A stretch of DNA of 64,000 bases from positions 1 through 64,000 of the forward strand of contig JAJFLQ010000115.1 in the NCBI GenBank assembly GCA_021772615.1, read 5' to 3'. Source of the DNA: Verrucomicrobiota bacterium (GTDB taxonomy: Bacteria; Verrucomicrobiota; Lentisphaeria; JABSQK01; JAJFLO01). The notes beneath the pieces are model-generated. The model was not told the origin of the DNA, did no database searches, and saw only the letters and a list, made by a program, of their open reading frames with translations. Of this stretch, positions 28,560 to 37,660 are shown piece after piece (position 1 is the first letter of the stretch; every line of letters starts with the position of its first letter). A program made the position numbers and the translations under genes.

Positions 28560-29972
28560 ATGATGACCATTGACGAAATGCTTCAAGCAAATCCTCATGC
28601 TCCACATAACGACAGTGAGGCGTTGCAGATGGCACGACAGCTGCATGTTCCCAAGGATACTCAAATGGCAAAGATGGTCCCGCTTGACGAATTTGCGTCG
28701 GAAGAGGATGAAGGTATTGAAGATTCTTGCGGTGAATCTAGCTTGGGAATTCTGGAGGCCACTTTAGCCTCTTCACTTATCAGCGAAGAAGCAAGAGCTG
28801 AGATCAACACATTGATTTCAGATAGTCAACCATCACTGGACCAGGACAAGACCATCGGCCATTTTCGATTTCATTGGACGGAAACAAGCGAAGATGCACG
28901 CGACAATGTCACGGAGAGCGAGATTGACGCAACCGGCGAAATACTCAATCAATGGTGGACCCGATTCAGCACTGACTTCAGGGAGCCGAAGGCAGACCTT
29001 GTTGATGGGACAAGACGAATAGATATCGATGTTTATTATAGAGACCGTTTGCACGGTAGCACCTCGTCCCACAGCAACCGTATTTTTCTGCGGTCAACCA
29101 GCGTGGTTTCAGATGATTGCAGACGTCTTACTACTACTGCTCATGAACTGTTTCACCGTGTCGAGTATTCCTACGGATATGTAACAGGAACCGCAAAGCA
29201 GAAATGGTGGGTTGAAGCACTGGGCTCCTGGTCTCAAAAATATTGTAATGCCAACCAATTCGACTACTTGAGCCGTGTTAACGCAGGATTTCTCAAACCA
29301 GAGAAAGGCCTTCTGACACGCAGTTACGATGCTTGTCACTTCTGGAAATGGTTTAGTGAACGACTGCAACAAAGTGATGCATTTAACCATGAACATGATG
29401 CTGTCAGGGAGTTCATGGAGGAACACCGGACGAACGGTAATAATGCCGAAATCGCGTGCCGAAAGATAGTCGAGGACATGGGCGGCTACCCGTCATTCGA
29501 CGCGTTTTTTACGCATTGGTCAGTATCGAACCATGTCAAGCGGCTCAGAGATCCAAACGGCAGTACCGATCACAGATTTGGCTATGCTGATGCGAGTGCG
29601 ACGGCAATAAACTGCCACCGCTCCTACGGCCCCATGCGAAATGTTCCCTATACGACCGACGAAACAATTACGGATGACACCTTCCATTGGGTTTCTCCAA
29701 GCCTCAGCGTGCGCGAATATGCGAGCCGTTACGTGAATTTTATGGTTGAATCCGGCGTAGACCAAACCAGAATCACGATCGTTGCCAGTGGCAATGTGTC
29801 CGCATCGTTAATTCAACAGGACAATAGCCGCTGGCTCAACGTGGATGAACGGCTTGCGGTAACCACTCACAATTGGGATCTGGACCTTAGCAGTCAGGAA
29901 GTGAGTCGTATCGTCATTGCCGTCAGCGGTCTGTCCGGCGGGGGACAGTTTCATATTGAAGTGAATCCATAA
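28560..29972 (+). CDS. Predicted zinc metallopeptidase (HELFH)
   Basis: 470 residues without a signal peptide. The motif TTAHELFHR puts the zinc ligands at His195 and His199 and the catalytic base at Glu196; WWVEALGSW about 20 residues on supplies a likely third ligand, Glu219 (gluzincin-like spacing). The N-terminal 90 residues are acidic and look like a propeptide or export tail; the C-terminal 110 residues are probably a beta-sandwich (VNFMVESGVDQTRITI, SRIVIAVSGLSGGG). This resembles uncharacterised secreted metalloproteases of myxobacteria and DUF6055-like proteins. AGGGGA precedes two ATGs (28560, 28563). The next gene begins ten bases after its stop. Confidence 0.7.
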   Translation: MMTIDEMLQANPHAPHNDSEALQMARQLHVPKDTQMAKMVPLDEFASEEDEGIEDSCGESSLGILEATLASSLISEEARAEINTLISDSQPSLDQDKTIGHFRFHWTETSEDARDNVTESEIDATGEILNQWWTRFSTDFREPKADLVDGTRRIDIDVYYRDRLHGSTSSHSNRIFLRSTSVVSDDCRRLTTTAHELFHRVEYSYGYVTGTAKQKWWVEALGSWSQKYCNANQFDYLSRVNAGFLKPEKGLLTRSYDACHFWKWFSERLQQSDAFNHEHDAVREFMEEHRTNGNNAEIACRKIVEDMGGYPSFDAFFTHWSVSNHVKRLRDPNGSTDHRFGYADASATAINCHRSYGPMRNVPYTTDETITDDTFHWVSPSLSVREYASRYVNFMVESGVDQTRITIVASGNVSASLIQQDNSRWLNVDERLAVTTHNWDLDLSSQEVSRIVIAVSGLSGGGQFHIEVNP

Positions 29973-29982
29973 CGGAGCGCCG

Positions 29983-30825
29983 ATGCATAGGGAAACTCGA
30001 CAAGCGCTTGGCAAGGTCATGTTGATCGAAGAGCAGATGCTCGCTGGGGTTTCGGACTATCAAGAACGCTCGTCTCATGACGCTATGACCATGACGGGTG
30101 GAGATGAGGCTATAGCCATCCGTACGGGGATTCGCGAGGAGGATTTCGAGCGAACCGACGTGCTGGCGCTCTTCTTGCCGCCAGGTAGCGTCGCGGGGCT
30201 GAACGGCTATTTAGGCCTTCAGCTTCGTGCCTGTGGAGTCAATGGTGAAGCCCGTCTACAGGCTGCGTGGATGAGGGCGCCGAAGTCGTGCCCCGGCATA
30301 GGATTGCTGCTTGAAAACACGTCACCGGTATCCTACGACTGGATTTACTCTCGAGAGCCCAAGGTAATAACGGTTTTGCGACCAGAATGCGGCGATTACA
30401 ACGAGCTTTGCGAGTTTGGCTGGTTTCGTCGCACAACATTGGCCGAGCAATCCGCAACACTGGCGTCGAATCGTGCTCCGAGTGAGATTTTGATTGAGGT
30501 CACTGACCAGATTGCCAAGGCCGCGGAGAAAGCCGATCTTTGCGAAATCTTGTTTCAGGCGATGGCGGCGCGATTCTCGCGAGAATCCGTTTGGCGATTT
30601 GACGATATCCAGGACCAGGCGATCCAGACGGTCATCGCGGACACACAGCGCGGGCTTGGGCGTCACCGAGATGCAGGCGTGAGATTTCATGTCATTATCG
30701 ATGACGGCGTTACGGAACGGGTAATTGGAAAATCTCAAACACCGATACTCCGGTTTCCGGCTACCGGCGCCGATGGATTTGGATCTCCTCGTTCGTTTCT
30801 CATCGGGATTTCGGTTGACGCCTGA
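29983..30825 (+). CDS. Unrecognised protein coupled to the metallopeptidase
   Basis: 280 residues, no signal peptide and no membrane helix. The middle part has a regular alpha/beta look (DVLALFLPPGSV, WIYSREPKVITVLRP) and the second half is helical (ITDQIAKAAEKADLCEILFQ type pattern) then beta. No known domain is seen. GGAG lies five bases before the ATG and the gene begins ten bases after the metallopeptidase, so a substrate, inhibitor or chaperone of that enzyme is a fair guess. Confidence 0.55.
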   Translation: MHRETRQALGKVMLIEEQMLAGVSDYQERSSHDAMTMTGGDEAIAIRTGIREEDFERTDVLALFLPPGSVAGLNGYLGLQLRACGVNGEARLQAAWMRAPKSCPGIGLLLENTSPVSYDWIYSREPKVITVLRPECGDYNELCEFGWFRRTTLAEQSATLASNRAPSEILIEVTDQIAKAAEKADLCEILFQAMAARFSRESVWRFDDIQDQAIQTVIADTQRGLGRHRDAGVRFHVIIDDGVTERVIGKSQTPILRFPATGADGFGSPRSFLIGISVDA

Positions 30826-31043
30826 TCCGGTAGAGGTGATGGCCTTGGTACGCGTGCGAACGCGGCTGGCGGTCTGTTGAGGCCTCAATAGCGCCATTCG
30901 CAGCTGTTCTGGTTGATCGTCACGCAAAATGGCTCGTGTAGCGAATCGGTATTGTCTTGCGGTTCGGTTGGAGTTCATCCGCTCAGGGGGATGGCTACGC
31001 CACGCCATGCCGGCACACACAGTTTATGGGACGTTCCTCATGA

Positions 31044-31070
31044 GGACGCAGAGGACTGCGTCCCTCCAAG
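31044..31070 (+). repeat. Short palindromic repeat, copy A
   Basis: GGACGCAG-AGGA-CTGCGTCC followed by CTCCAAG; an 8-bp perfect stem. The reverse complement matches copy B at 31557-31582 at 23 of 27 positions. Confidence 0.65.
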
Positions 31071-31556
31071 AAATTTTTGAAGCGACGAGCACCGCCAGGA
31101 TGGGTAAGCAACCTGTGGCACAGCCATCCTGGCTGTAGCCTTTCACCATACGCCACGCCGGTGGCACACAATCATCTGTGACCTGTCCAAACCACCCCGA
31201 CCAAGCCGAAAAATCCCGCAACATCATCGCTTCGCCCCCTTCCAGGGCAACCCGAAAACCAGGTCCTTTGGGCTCGGATTCTTTGTGTATTGACAGCTGC
31301 ATCTTCTGAGGTATCTTGAGGCGTATGAATGAACCTTCGACCCTAACAGACGTTAACTGATCTCATGGTAACCAGATTTGCGCAGCGAATTGGTATCGTA
31401 ATATTGACAAGATGCTTTGGCTTGGCCACTGCAGATACGGTTCATTCCGGAGTCGTCGACAGCATCTATGAAACGGCAAACAACGCGGCGGTTGCGTGGA
31501 CGGCTGTCGATTTGTGACAACCAGCATTCCGACGCCTACTAAACAACCACGACATG

Positions 31557-31582
31557 TTGGAGGGACGATGTCCTCAGCGTCC
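31557..31582 (-). repeat. Short palindromic repeat, copy B (inverted)
   Basis: TTGGAGGGACGATGTCCTCA followed by GCGTCC. It is in the opposite orientation to copy A, so the pair bounds about 540 bp as inverted repeats. Confidence 0.6.
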
Positions 31583-31669
31583 GCCGTTTTTTGGTGTCAA
31601 CAGTAGTCGCCGATTTCGATTGTCCCAGTGTGTTCCGTGTTGGTTTGGTCCGCTGGAGAGCGCCGGCCG

Positions 31670-32869
31670 ATGAAAGATTCACTTTCCATTCAACAAGCCA
31701 GAAAATTGGTTCTGCTGTCACAGCGGGTACCACCGAACAATCAAGCCGGTTGTTCGACCGCTGCTACGCTATCGGCGATTGAACACCTTGGTTATATCCA
31801 GATCGACACCATCTCCGTGGTGCAGCGAGCCCATCACCACACCCTGTGGAATCGCAATCCTCGTTACAACGCTTCCCAGCTGGATCAGCTGCTGTCCGAC
31901 AAAAAGGTATTTGAATACTGGTCGCACGCAGCCGCATACCTGCCCATTCGCGACTACCGGTTCAGCCTGTGTCGCAAGGTTGCACTTGCACAGGGTGATC
32001 TGCGTCACTGGTATGAGCGCGACGAGCGGATGATACAAGTGGTGCTCAGGCGCATTGCCGCGGAAGGACCGCTGATGGCCAAGGATTTTCAACACACCGG
32101 CAAGCGGGGCGGCGCCTGGCAAACCAGACCCGCCAAACAGGCTCTGGAATATCTGTATATGCAGGGTGAGCTCATGGTGCCGAACCGTATTAAATTTCAG
32201 AAGGTCTATGATCTTACAGAGCGGGTATTGCCTGAAGGTACCGACACCAGCCTGCCCGAACCGGAGGAATACGCCCGATTTCTGATTGCGCGCTATTTGC
32301 GCGCGAACGGAGTGGGACAAGCCGGCGAAATAGCCTACTTGCAGAACCACACCAAGCCGCTTGTTTCCGCAACCTTGAAGGACATGGTGTCTACCGGCGA
32401 GTTGCTACAGATTCGTGTCGCGGGTAATATCTACTATGCGTTTCCAGCGTCTCTGGAGTTGTTGAACAAACCCTTGGCCCGCAGTAGACTGAAAATACTC
32501 TCGCCCTTCGACAATCTTGTCATTCAACGCAAGCGCATGAAGGCGTTGTTCGGATTCGACTATGTGATTGAGTGTTATCTGCCAGAGCCCAAACGCCGGT
32601 ACGGCTACTTTTCGTTACCCATCTTGTGGGATGGGAACCTGGTCGCTCGAATGGACTGCAGGACCAAGAGGAATGAGTCATTGTTGCACATTCATCATTT
32701 CGCACTCGAACCCACGGTCGCGAACATCGATGCCTTGTTGCTCGCTTTGCGCAAGGAATTGGAATCATTTATGGCGTTCAATGACTGCAGTAAGCTTTGT
32801 TTACACCGAACCTCCCCTGCAACCGTTCAACCAGCGTTGCAGGCCGGAATCAATGATCTGACAGGATGA
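31670..32869 (+). CDS. YcaQ/AlkZ-like winged-helix DNA glycosylase
   Basis: Members of this family unhook DNA interstrand crosslinks and excise alkylated bases. The 399-residue protein has the catalytic QID motif at 44-46 (IQIDTISVVQRAHH), the VFEYWSHAAAYLP segment (about 80-92) and a C-terminal winged-helix/beta region with LSPFDNLVIQRKR and YGYFSLPILW typical of YcaQ. E. coli YcaQ is similar in length (410). The ATG at 31670 has a GGAGAG site about ten bases upstream. Its stop overlaps the next gene's start (ATGA). Confidence 0.88.
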   Translation: MKDSLSIQQARKLVLLSQRVPPNNQAGCSTAATLSAIEHLGYIQIDTISVVQRAHHHTLWNRNPRYNASQLDQLLSDKKVFEYWSHAAAYLPIRDYRFSLCRKVALAQGDLRHWYERDERMIQVVLRRIAAEGPLMAKDFQHTGKRGGAWQTRPAKQALEYLYMQGELMVPNRIKFQKVYDLTERVLPEGTDTSLPEPEEYARFLIARYLRANGVGQAGEIAYLQNHTKPLVSATLKDMVSTGELLQIRVAGNIYYAFPASLELLNKPLARSRLKILSPFDNLVIQRKRMKALFGFDYVIECYLPEPKRRYGYFSLPILWDGNLVARMDCRTKRNESLLHIHHFALEPTVANIDALLLALRKELESFMAFNDCSKLCLHRTSPATVQPALQAGINDLTG

Positions 32870-33351
32870 GGCGGGTTGGACTCTGCACATTTGGCAATTC
32901 GGGGGATGTTGTGGACATTTCAATCGAAAAAGCGTATGGCGAGTTTCTTCGCGAGATCACCGCAGATGCTGAAAGCGACGGGATGGCACAAGAAGACCTG
33001 ATTGTAATCGTCGAGATCGGTGGGGCCATTAACGCTGCCGAGCTGGAACGCGTCCGAGACAGGAGGGCAGCAAAAAGGTTCTGGACTTCCGTGGAACACG
33101 AGTTTTCGCTTGCGGCCGAGGTAATCGCCAAACATTGCAGTTATAGGTGGAATCAGCCGGTTGATACAAGCGAACTATTTCCACAAATTCATAATGACAT
33201 CGCGAAGCTGGAATTGCCCCACGTACGTATTGCCTGTGGCTGGCAGGAAATATTATCTGTACTTACCGAGACGAGCAAGATTTCGTCCTTGAACAGCTAC
33301 TCTTGGGACGGTGGAAACGGCACATTCAGGTTGCAATTATGGCGCGAATGA
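32866..33351 (+). CDS. Small unrecognised protein coupled to the YcaQ-like gene
   Basis: 161 residues, soluble, mixed alpha/beta, without a family I recognise. The first ATG overlaps the stop of the glycosylase gene by four bases; a GTG at 32911 (VDISIEKAYGEF) is an alternative start. The sequence WEXX-free tail SWDGGNGTFRLQL is probably beta. Coupling suggests joint expression only. Confidence 0.45.
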   Translation: MRRVGLCTFGNSGDVVDISIEKAYGEFLREITADAESDGMAQEDLIVIVEIGGAINAAELERVRDRRAAKRFWTSVEHEFSLAAEVIAKHCSYRWNQPVDTSELFPQIHNDIAKLELPHVRIACGWQEILSVLTETSKISSLNSYSWDGGNGTFRLQLWRE

Positions 33352-33740
33352 CACGCACAACACGTTTCAGCTCAATACCCTGGATGCACTGCAACTTGTA
33401 TGTGGCGTAACGTATCCCGAAATATTCGGTAGCTCGCAATGAATGGACTCCAGGTCCGCTTTCGGTACAGACAACACGGTTCTTCTCGGATTTCTTTAAA
33501 TGTCCCGTCCAAATCGAAACCCAACTCAAAATCGGGATCGGGATCGGGATCGGGATCGAAGCGAGCGCCGGTGGCTCGGCCCTGGCATGTCTCGTGGTTC
33601 AAGTCGATTAGATAGAATGAATCCAGAGAGTGGTAATAGCTCTGTGAAATGACCCGGAAATCGGAGATCTTGGTGGAGGGTGGCTGGCCTCAGCCACCGC
33701 GTCGAGCGATGTTACTTTCAGGTTTATTGTTGTGACATTC
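33352..33740. other. Non-coding region with GGGATC microsatellite
   Basis: About 390 bases. At 33535-33558 the hexamer GGGATC stands four times in a row. No gene is supported. Confidence 0.6.
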
Positions 33741-33895
33741 ACGACAAATCGCAATGTCACTGACTTAGGAGATTGCGTGCTCAGGTTGTGTAGCCACGGC
33801 TCTGTGAGCCGTGCAGCATTTTCTCTGTAATCAAGGTTCACGGCTCACAGAGCCGTGGCTACATTCCTTAAGTTAGTGACATTGCGATAAATCGT
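33741..33895. repeat. 155-bp doubly palindromic element (MITE/REP-like)
   Basis: The outer arms at 33741-33770 and 33865-33895 are imperfect inverted repeats (both contain ATCGCAATGTCACT, then ACTTA.GGA). The inner arms at 33789-33813 and 33839-33863 are a perfect 25-bp inverted repeat starting TGTAGCCACGGCTCTGTGAG. The inner loop is 25 bases. The whole could fold into one long hairpin. No coding potential; no clear target-site duplication was found. Confidence 0.85.
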
Positions 33896-33919
33896 GTATG
33901 AGATCGAATAACCATTCTG

Positions 33920-35071
33920 TCAAATTCCACGTCTTTCGGCACTGCTGCTGTCGGGGGCCACGGTCCGGTCTAAAGCGGCCATTTTTTCAGTGACTTTTAC
34001 ATCGTCGGTTGACGGCAAGGACCTCCGAACAAGCGACACGAGCCTGCAATCGACGCGACTCATGCCAGATTTCAGGATCGTACGGTCCGACTCGGGTAGT
34101 GCCATAGCCAAATCGGCCACGAATAAATCGTATGCACCGATTCGCGTTGTTTCGGTATCCCAGGTTATAAGCTGTCCCAGTTCGTAAATCTCCGGGTAAT
34201 ACGAGGCGAAAGTCCTTGTCTCTCCCGTATAGCGCAGAAAATAGAGCGTCTCGGAGATCAATTGAATCAGAGATTCGGGTTGAACGCCGGTCTGGAAATA
34301 GTCGTGCGCAGAGCGCAGAAACGCCACCACCTCGGCCGGGCTCATGTCTGATCGCAGTAGTGTCTCATAGTAGAAGAGTTGATGGTCGAAGTAATCATTA
34401 TGGCTTGCCTTTGAGGGCAGATTTGCCAGGATGGTACGGGCGTCGAATCGGCCCCGGCGACGAAGTTCTGCAATCGCCAACGGATGAAGTTCGGCATCCG
34501 CCAGGTCTCGCGCCAATGCCTTGTCTGAGGCAGTTGCCAGGTAGTTCTCGGGGGTGTTGTAACCGAAGGCCATCCCGACTTTGCGTAAGTTCTGTTCATT
34601 TGCGTCGAGGTAGGCAACTGGCGTGCCGTCGAGGCAGACCAATAGTAATGTGTCGCCGACATTAAACTCGGCCTGCGACACGCTGCCGTACATCCGATTA
34701 ACGACCGATGTCGCGTGAGGCTGGCTCCATCTAGTCGCCGATGGCGTACACAACGTGATTTCTTCGCCGATGGTCGCTATGGTTGACATGGATGCGTGGT
34801 CCGATCCTTGTTCGCTTGGACTCGCTTCGGTAAGGTCGCAACCAACGCTGATGCGGTCGGCGGCAGCGCCGAAGATATGTTGGATTTCAACATTCATTGT
34901 GCTGCGGTGATGGTCGATCGCGTTCAGCTTCGCTAGGAGTACGCAGCCGCCGTCATCGACGACATCCACAAAACCGTACGAACCGGACATGACCTGATGT
35001 GTATCGTCGGCTACAGTGTTCACGCCGAGCACGAATGTGAGTATCAATATTGCTGAAATCTGCGTACGCAT
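33920..35071 (-). CDS. Secreted protein of unknown function
   Basis: 383 residues with a clear signal peptide (MRTQISAILILTFVLGVNTVA). The first 150 residues look beta-rich, with paired cysteines (GGCVLLAKL, VGCDLTEA, LCTPSA, LLVCLDG); the rest is helical (SDKALARDLADAELHPLAIAE, split here into repeats of about 35 residues), which could be a helical-repeat scaffold. No catalytic motif is seen. The ATG at 35071 has AAGAGG eight bases upstream; the upstream TTG is rejected. The 3' end is 25 bases from the palindromic element. Confidence 0.65.
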   Translation of the reverse strand: MRTQISAILILTFVLGVNTVADDTHQVMSGSYGFVDVVDDGGCVLLAKLNAIDHHRSTMNVEIQHIFGAAADRISVGCDLTEASPSEQGSDHASMSTIATIGEEITLCTPSATRWSQPHATSVVNRMYGSVSQAEFNVGDTLLLVCLDGTPVAYLDANEQNLRKVGMAFGYNTPENYLATASDKALARDLADAELHPLAIAELRRRGRFDARTILANLPSKASHNDYFDHQLFYYETLLRSDMSPAEVVAFLRSAHDYFQTGVQPESLIQLISETLYFLRYTGETRTFASYYPEIYELGQLITWDTETTRIGAYDLFVADLAMALPESDRTILKSGMSRVDCRLVSLVRRSLPSTDDVKVTEKMAALDRTVAPDSSSAERRGI

Positions 35072-35299
35072 GATCAAAACCTCTTACATCTGATGAAGTC
35101 GCAGTTTGACCACGAGCTGTCACGATATGGAGCCGTAACCGTTCGCGGTATGCCGGGTGACGACTGGTGCGGAAGGCAGGCGACATTTTCGCTGTCCCAC
35201 CGCGCCGACGGTGTTTACCAATTCATACGATCGGGACATGGTAATCTTAGCCGGTTCACCTGAGATCAGCAGATTGAGGTAAGGGTACGACAGTAAACC

Positions 35300-36049
35300 C
35301 ACTGCGCCCTTGTCCTCACTTGAGGGACAGAAAAAGCATCACGACCGCCTACCGGCGCTTGATTCTTTGCCGCGGCCTCCGTCTGGCTGGTTATGGACTT
35401 TGTTCGAAAAACAGTGAAGGCTCAGCGAGCCACATTGGTCCCAAATCATGCCTCGACGACCCGCGAGGGCGTGGGGAGCCGAGCCCTGCGAGACAGCCGT
35501 AGGCAACCGTTGACAAGGGAAGTGCAGGCGGGCTATTGAGCTCCGAAATCACCCGCTCCCGGAGGCCGAGCCGGAGGTCTGGCGCGAGCCGAACCTAATG
35601 AGACGGCCCGCCAACCGGCGGGCGCGCAGCGTCAACGCAACACAGAGCATAGCGGTACGCGAGCGATGTCCTGCTCCGGCGGAGTTATGGAACTTGGCAT
35701 GTACTTACACTCTTTGCGCGAGAATCGGGAGACCTCGGGAAGGAGTCTGCCTAGTTTAGGAATAGCTGGCGTAATAGTACCCGAGAAGTCGGCGAACAAG
35801 CGGGTGCCAACCCTTACGAAGTCGATGGAGGGAAGGACGCCGGCCGAGAGGAATGACATTAACATATCCGTGGTCCGCGCACAGAGGCGAGTAACTGCGT
35901 CGTTATATTTTCAGTGTTATGCGTGGGAGCATGCGGGGGAATGAATCCGCCACGGTATTCTCGCGTTATTACTCGAGGTAGGAGCCGTATGCGGTCGTAC
36001 CGCACGTACGGATCTGTGCGGCGGGGGGCCGGGCAACCGGCATCCCTAC
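35300..36049 (+). mobile_element. Decayed group II intron without reverse transcriptase
   Basis: Domain V lies at 35982-36014: GAGCCGTAT, a 5-bp stem GCGGT/ACCGC, then ACGTACGGATC, with the catalytic AGC triad and the two-base bulge in place. Its terminal loop is CGT rather than a GNRA tetraloop, making 33 instead of 34 bases. Domain VI follows at 36023-36047 (GCCGG-GCAA-CCGGC stem) with a bulged branch-point A at 36042, so the 3' splice site should follow CCCTAC at 36049 (ends in AY). Upstream sequence resembles domains I-III. The left boundary is only approximate; a GTGCG at 35166 is one alternative 5' end. No reverse transcriptase ORF fits, except an N-terminal remnant. Confidence 0.75.
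35825..35944 (+). pseudogene. Remnant N-terminus of a group II intron-encoded protein
   Basis: The reading frame begins MEGRTPAERN and continues to VVRAQRRVTAS, resembling from memory the start of bacterial group II intron reverse transcriptases (MEGR.P..GN...RTQSR...S). It stops after about 39 codons, and sequence near domain V begins about 40 bases later, so almost the whole protein (some 400-550 residues in intact introns) has been deleted. Confidence 0.5.
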
Positions 36050-36080
36050 CGCGTGCGATAGTGTCCCTTGAAAAAAAATC

Positions 36081-36146
36081 CTCTGGATTTTAGTCCAGAG
36101 TCGTTGAGTTCTGTCGACGGCTGCATGTACCACGTTGACATGCAGC
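36081..36146 (+). promoter_or_regulatory. Two adjacent hairpins ahead of the biosynthetic operon
   Basis: CTCTGGA/TCCAGAG pair at 36081-36100 (six-base loop), and GCTGCATGT/ACATGCAGC pair at 36120-36146 (nine-base loop). They lie between the intron end and the first radical SAM gene, about 180 bases before its start. They could be a terminator/leader structure of the operon, or the insertion context of the intron. The remaining leader (36147-36328) shows no certain promoter boxes. Confidence 0.4.
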
Positions 36147-36328
36147 TGAATTCACGTTGCAGCTTGAATCGGCAGCAATGATTCGGTATCTTTTCGCATC
36201 CTCTCTCCCGTTGCCTTACAACCACAACTGTTGGGTGTTAACATCCATTGTGGCAAATAATAACGATTTCTGCATCAGGCTTTCCGGCGTGTCCGTTGCC
36301 GTGAGCCGGGAAGGCCGACGCCCGTACT

Positions 36329-37660
36329 TTGAAAATTGTATTGATATCGCCCAAGGGGCCGCTTTACCGTCATCGTACCGGGATTTTTAGAAAATCGTTA
36401 CGTGCGGCGCCGCTCACGCTTACTACATTGGCGGCACTTGTTCCTGCGGAGCTGAATGCGGAGATAAAAATCTACGATGAAGGCGTAGAGGATCTTCCCA
36501 CGTCGCTCGACGCAGACCTCATCGGCATGACTGTTATCACCGGTACCGCGCCGCGTGTTTACGAGCTGGCGGCGTTGTTTCGAAAGCAATCCATCCCTGT
36601 CGTACTGGGTGGTCCGCATGTTACTCTGGCGCCCGATGAGGCGGCTATGCATGCCGACGCGATCGTCACCGGTTATGCCGAACGGACCTGGCCGCAGCTC
36701 CTGCGTGACCTGGTCGCCGGGGGTATGAAAAGACGGTACGACATGGCGCCGGATTTTTCATTGTCTGACCCGTCGGATCTGCCCATGCCCCGGCGTGATC
36801 TACTCGGCAAAAAGGCATACACCACGATCGATACATTCGAAGCGACACGCGGCTGCGTACACGACTGCTCTTTTTGCGTCGTACCGTCGGCGTGGGGCAG
36901 AAGACCGTTTCAAAAGCCGGTCGCACATGTTGTTGACGAAATTCGTCGCACCGGTGCGCGAAAATTGATCTTTTACGATTTGAATCTGATCGCAGCCCGG
37001 CGGTACGCGCACGAGCTGTTCGATGCGTTGATACCGTTGAATGTTCAATGGTTCGGACTCGCGACGACGCTCCTCGACGACGCGATGATTGAACACATGG
37101 CGCAAAGCGGCTGTCGCGGACTGTTGATCGGATTCGAAAGCCTTTCGCGCTCCGTATTGTCGGAGGTCCGAAAACCATTCAATAAACCAGAGCATTTCGC
37201 CGAATTGGTCCGCAACCTTCACGACGCCGGGATATTAATCAATGGGACCTTTGTTTTCGGAAGCGACGGCGATGGCGAGGATGAGTTTGACGCCGTCGAG
37301 GATTTCGTCATGTCTACCGGCGTCGATCTACCGCGTTTTTCGATTTTGACGCCCTTTCCGGGGACGCCGCTCTATCGCCGTCTCGACGCAGAGGGGCGTA
37401 TTCTGTCGCGGGACTGGAGCCTGTATGATGGCCAACATGTGGTGTTCGAGCCGCGCCAGATGAGCTCGGCGACTCTGTTGGCTCGGCACGAGCAGGTCTG
37501 GCGCTCGGTTTATTCCGCAAGGGGAATTGTCGAACGGACGGCGTCGCGCGTTTTTCAGAGTTTTGGCCGATTGCCGATATTGCTTGGGGCCAATCTCGGC
37601 TACCGCTATTACGCGCGGAACCTCGCACGATTTTATACCTGTGACGGAGGCGTCGCGTGA
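36329..37660 (+). CDS. Cobalamin-binding-type radical SAM enzyme 1
   Basis: 443 residues. An N-terminal Rossmann-like B12-binding domain (about 1-130, with DLIGMTVITG and VVLGGPHVTLAPDE) precedes the radical SAM barrel. Cys166, Cys170 and Cys173 (GCVHDCSFC) bind the 4Fe-4S cluster that splits SAM; LIGFESL and LTPFPGTPLY are other landmarks of the BchE/HpnJ-like class. It may methylate an unactivated carbon or carry out another radical step. TTG start giving MKIVLISPKG, as in the paralogues (MKITFI.P). It is the most divergent of the four copies. Its stop overlaps the next start by four bases; first gene of the operon. Confidence 0.85.
   Translation: MKIVLISPKGPLYRHRTGIFRKSLRAAPLTLTTLAALVPAELNAEIKIYDEGVEDLPTSLDADLIGMTVITGTAPRVYELAALFRKQSIPVVLGGPHVTLAPDEAAMHADAIVTGYAERTWPQLLRDLVAGGMKRRYDMAPDFSLSDPSDLPMPRRDLLGKKAYTTIDTFEATRGCVHDCSFCVVPSAWGRRPFQKPVAHVVDEIRRTGARKLIFYDLNLIAARRYAHELFDALIPLNVQWFGLATTLLDDAMIEHMAQSGCRGLLIGFESLSRSVLSEVRKPFNKPEHFAELVRNLHDAGILINGTFVFGSDGDGEDEFDAVEDFVMSTGVDLPRFSILTPFPGTPLYRRLDAEGRILSRDWSLYDGQHVVFEPRQMSSATLLARHEQVWRSVYSARGIVERTASRVFQSFGRLPILLGANLGYRYYARNLARFYTCDGGVA

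Larger units (their letters stand above)
30826..31669. other. Non-coding region rich in short palindromes
   Basis: About 840 bases without a supported gene. It holds two related palindromic repeats in opposite orientation (31044-31070 and 31557-31582) and a separate hairpin ACAGCCA/TGGCTGT at 31120-31136. Weak ORFs on either strand cross these repeats and are not credible. Confidence 0.6.

Noticed and set aside
26459-30825. Anti-phage defence island
   Set aside because: SUKH and metallopeptidase genes are suggestive, but no known nuclease, NTPase or reverse transcriptase effector is present, so the claim has no support beyond neighbourhood.
35072-36328. A protein gene in the 1.2-kb gap
   Set aside because: All frames are short; the sequence is explained by the intron relic and hairpins.
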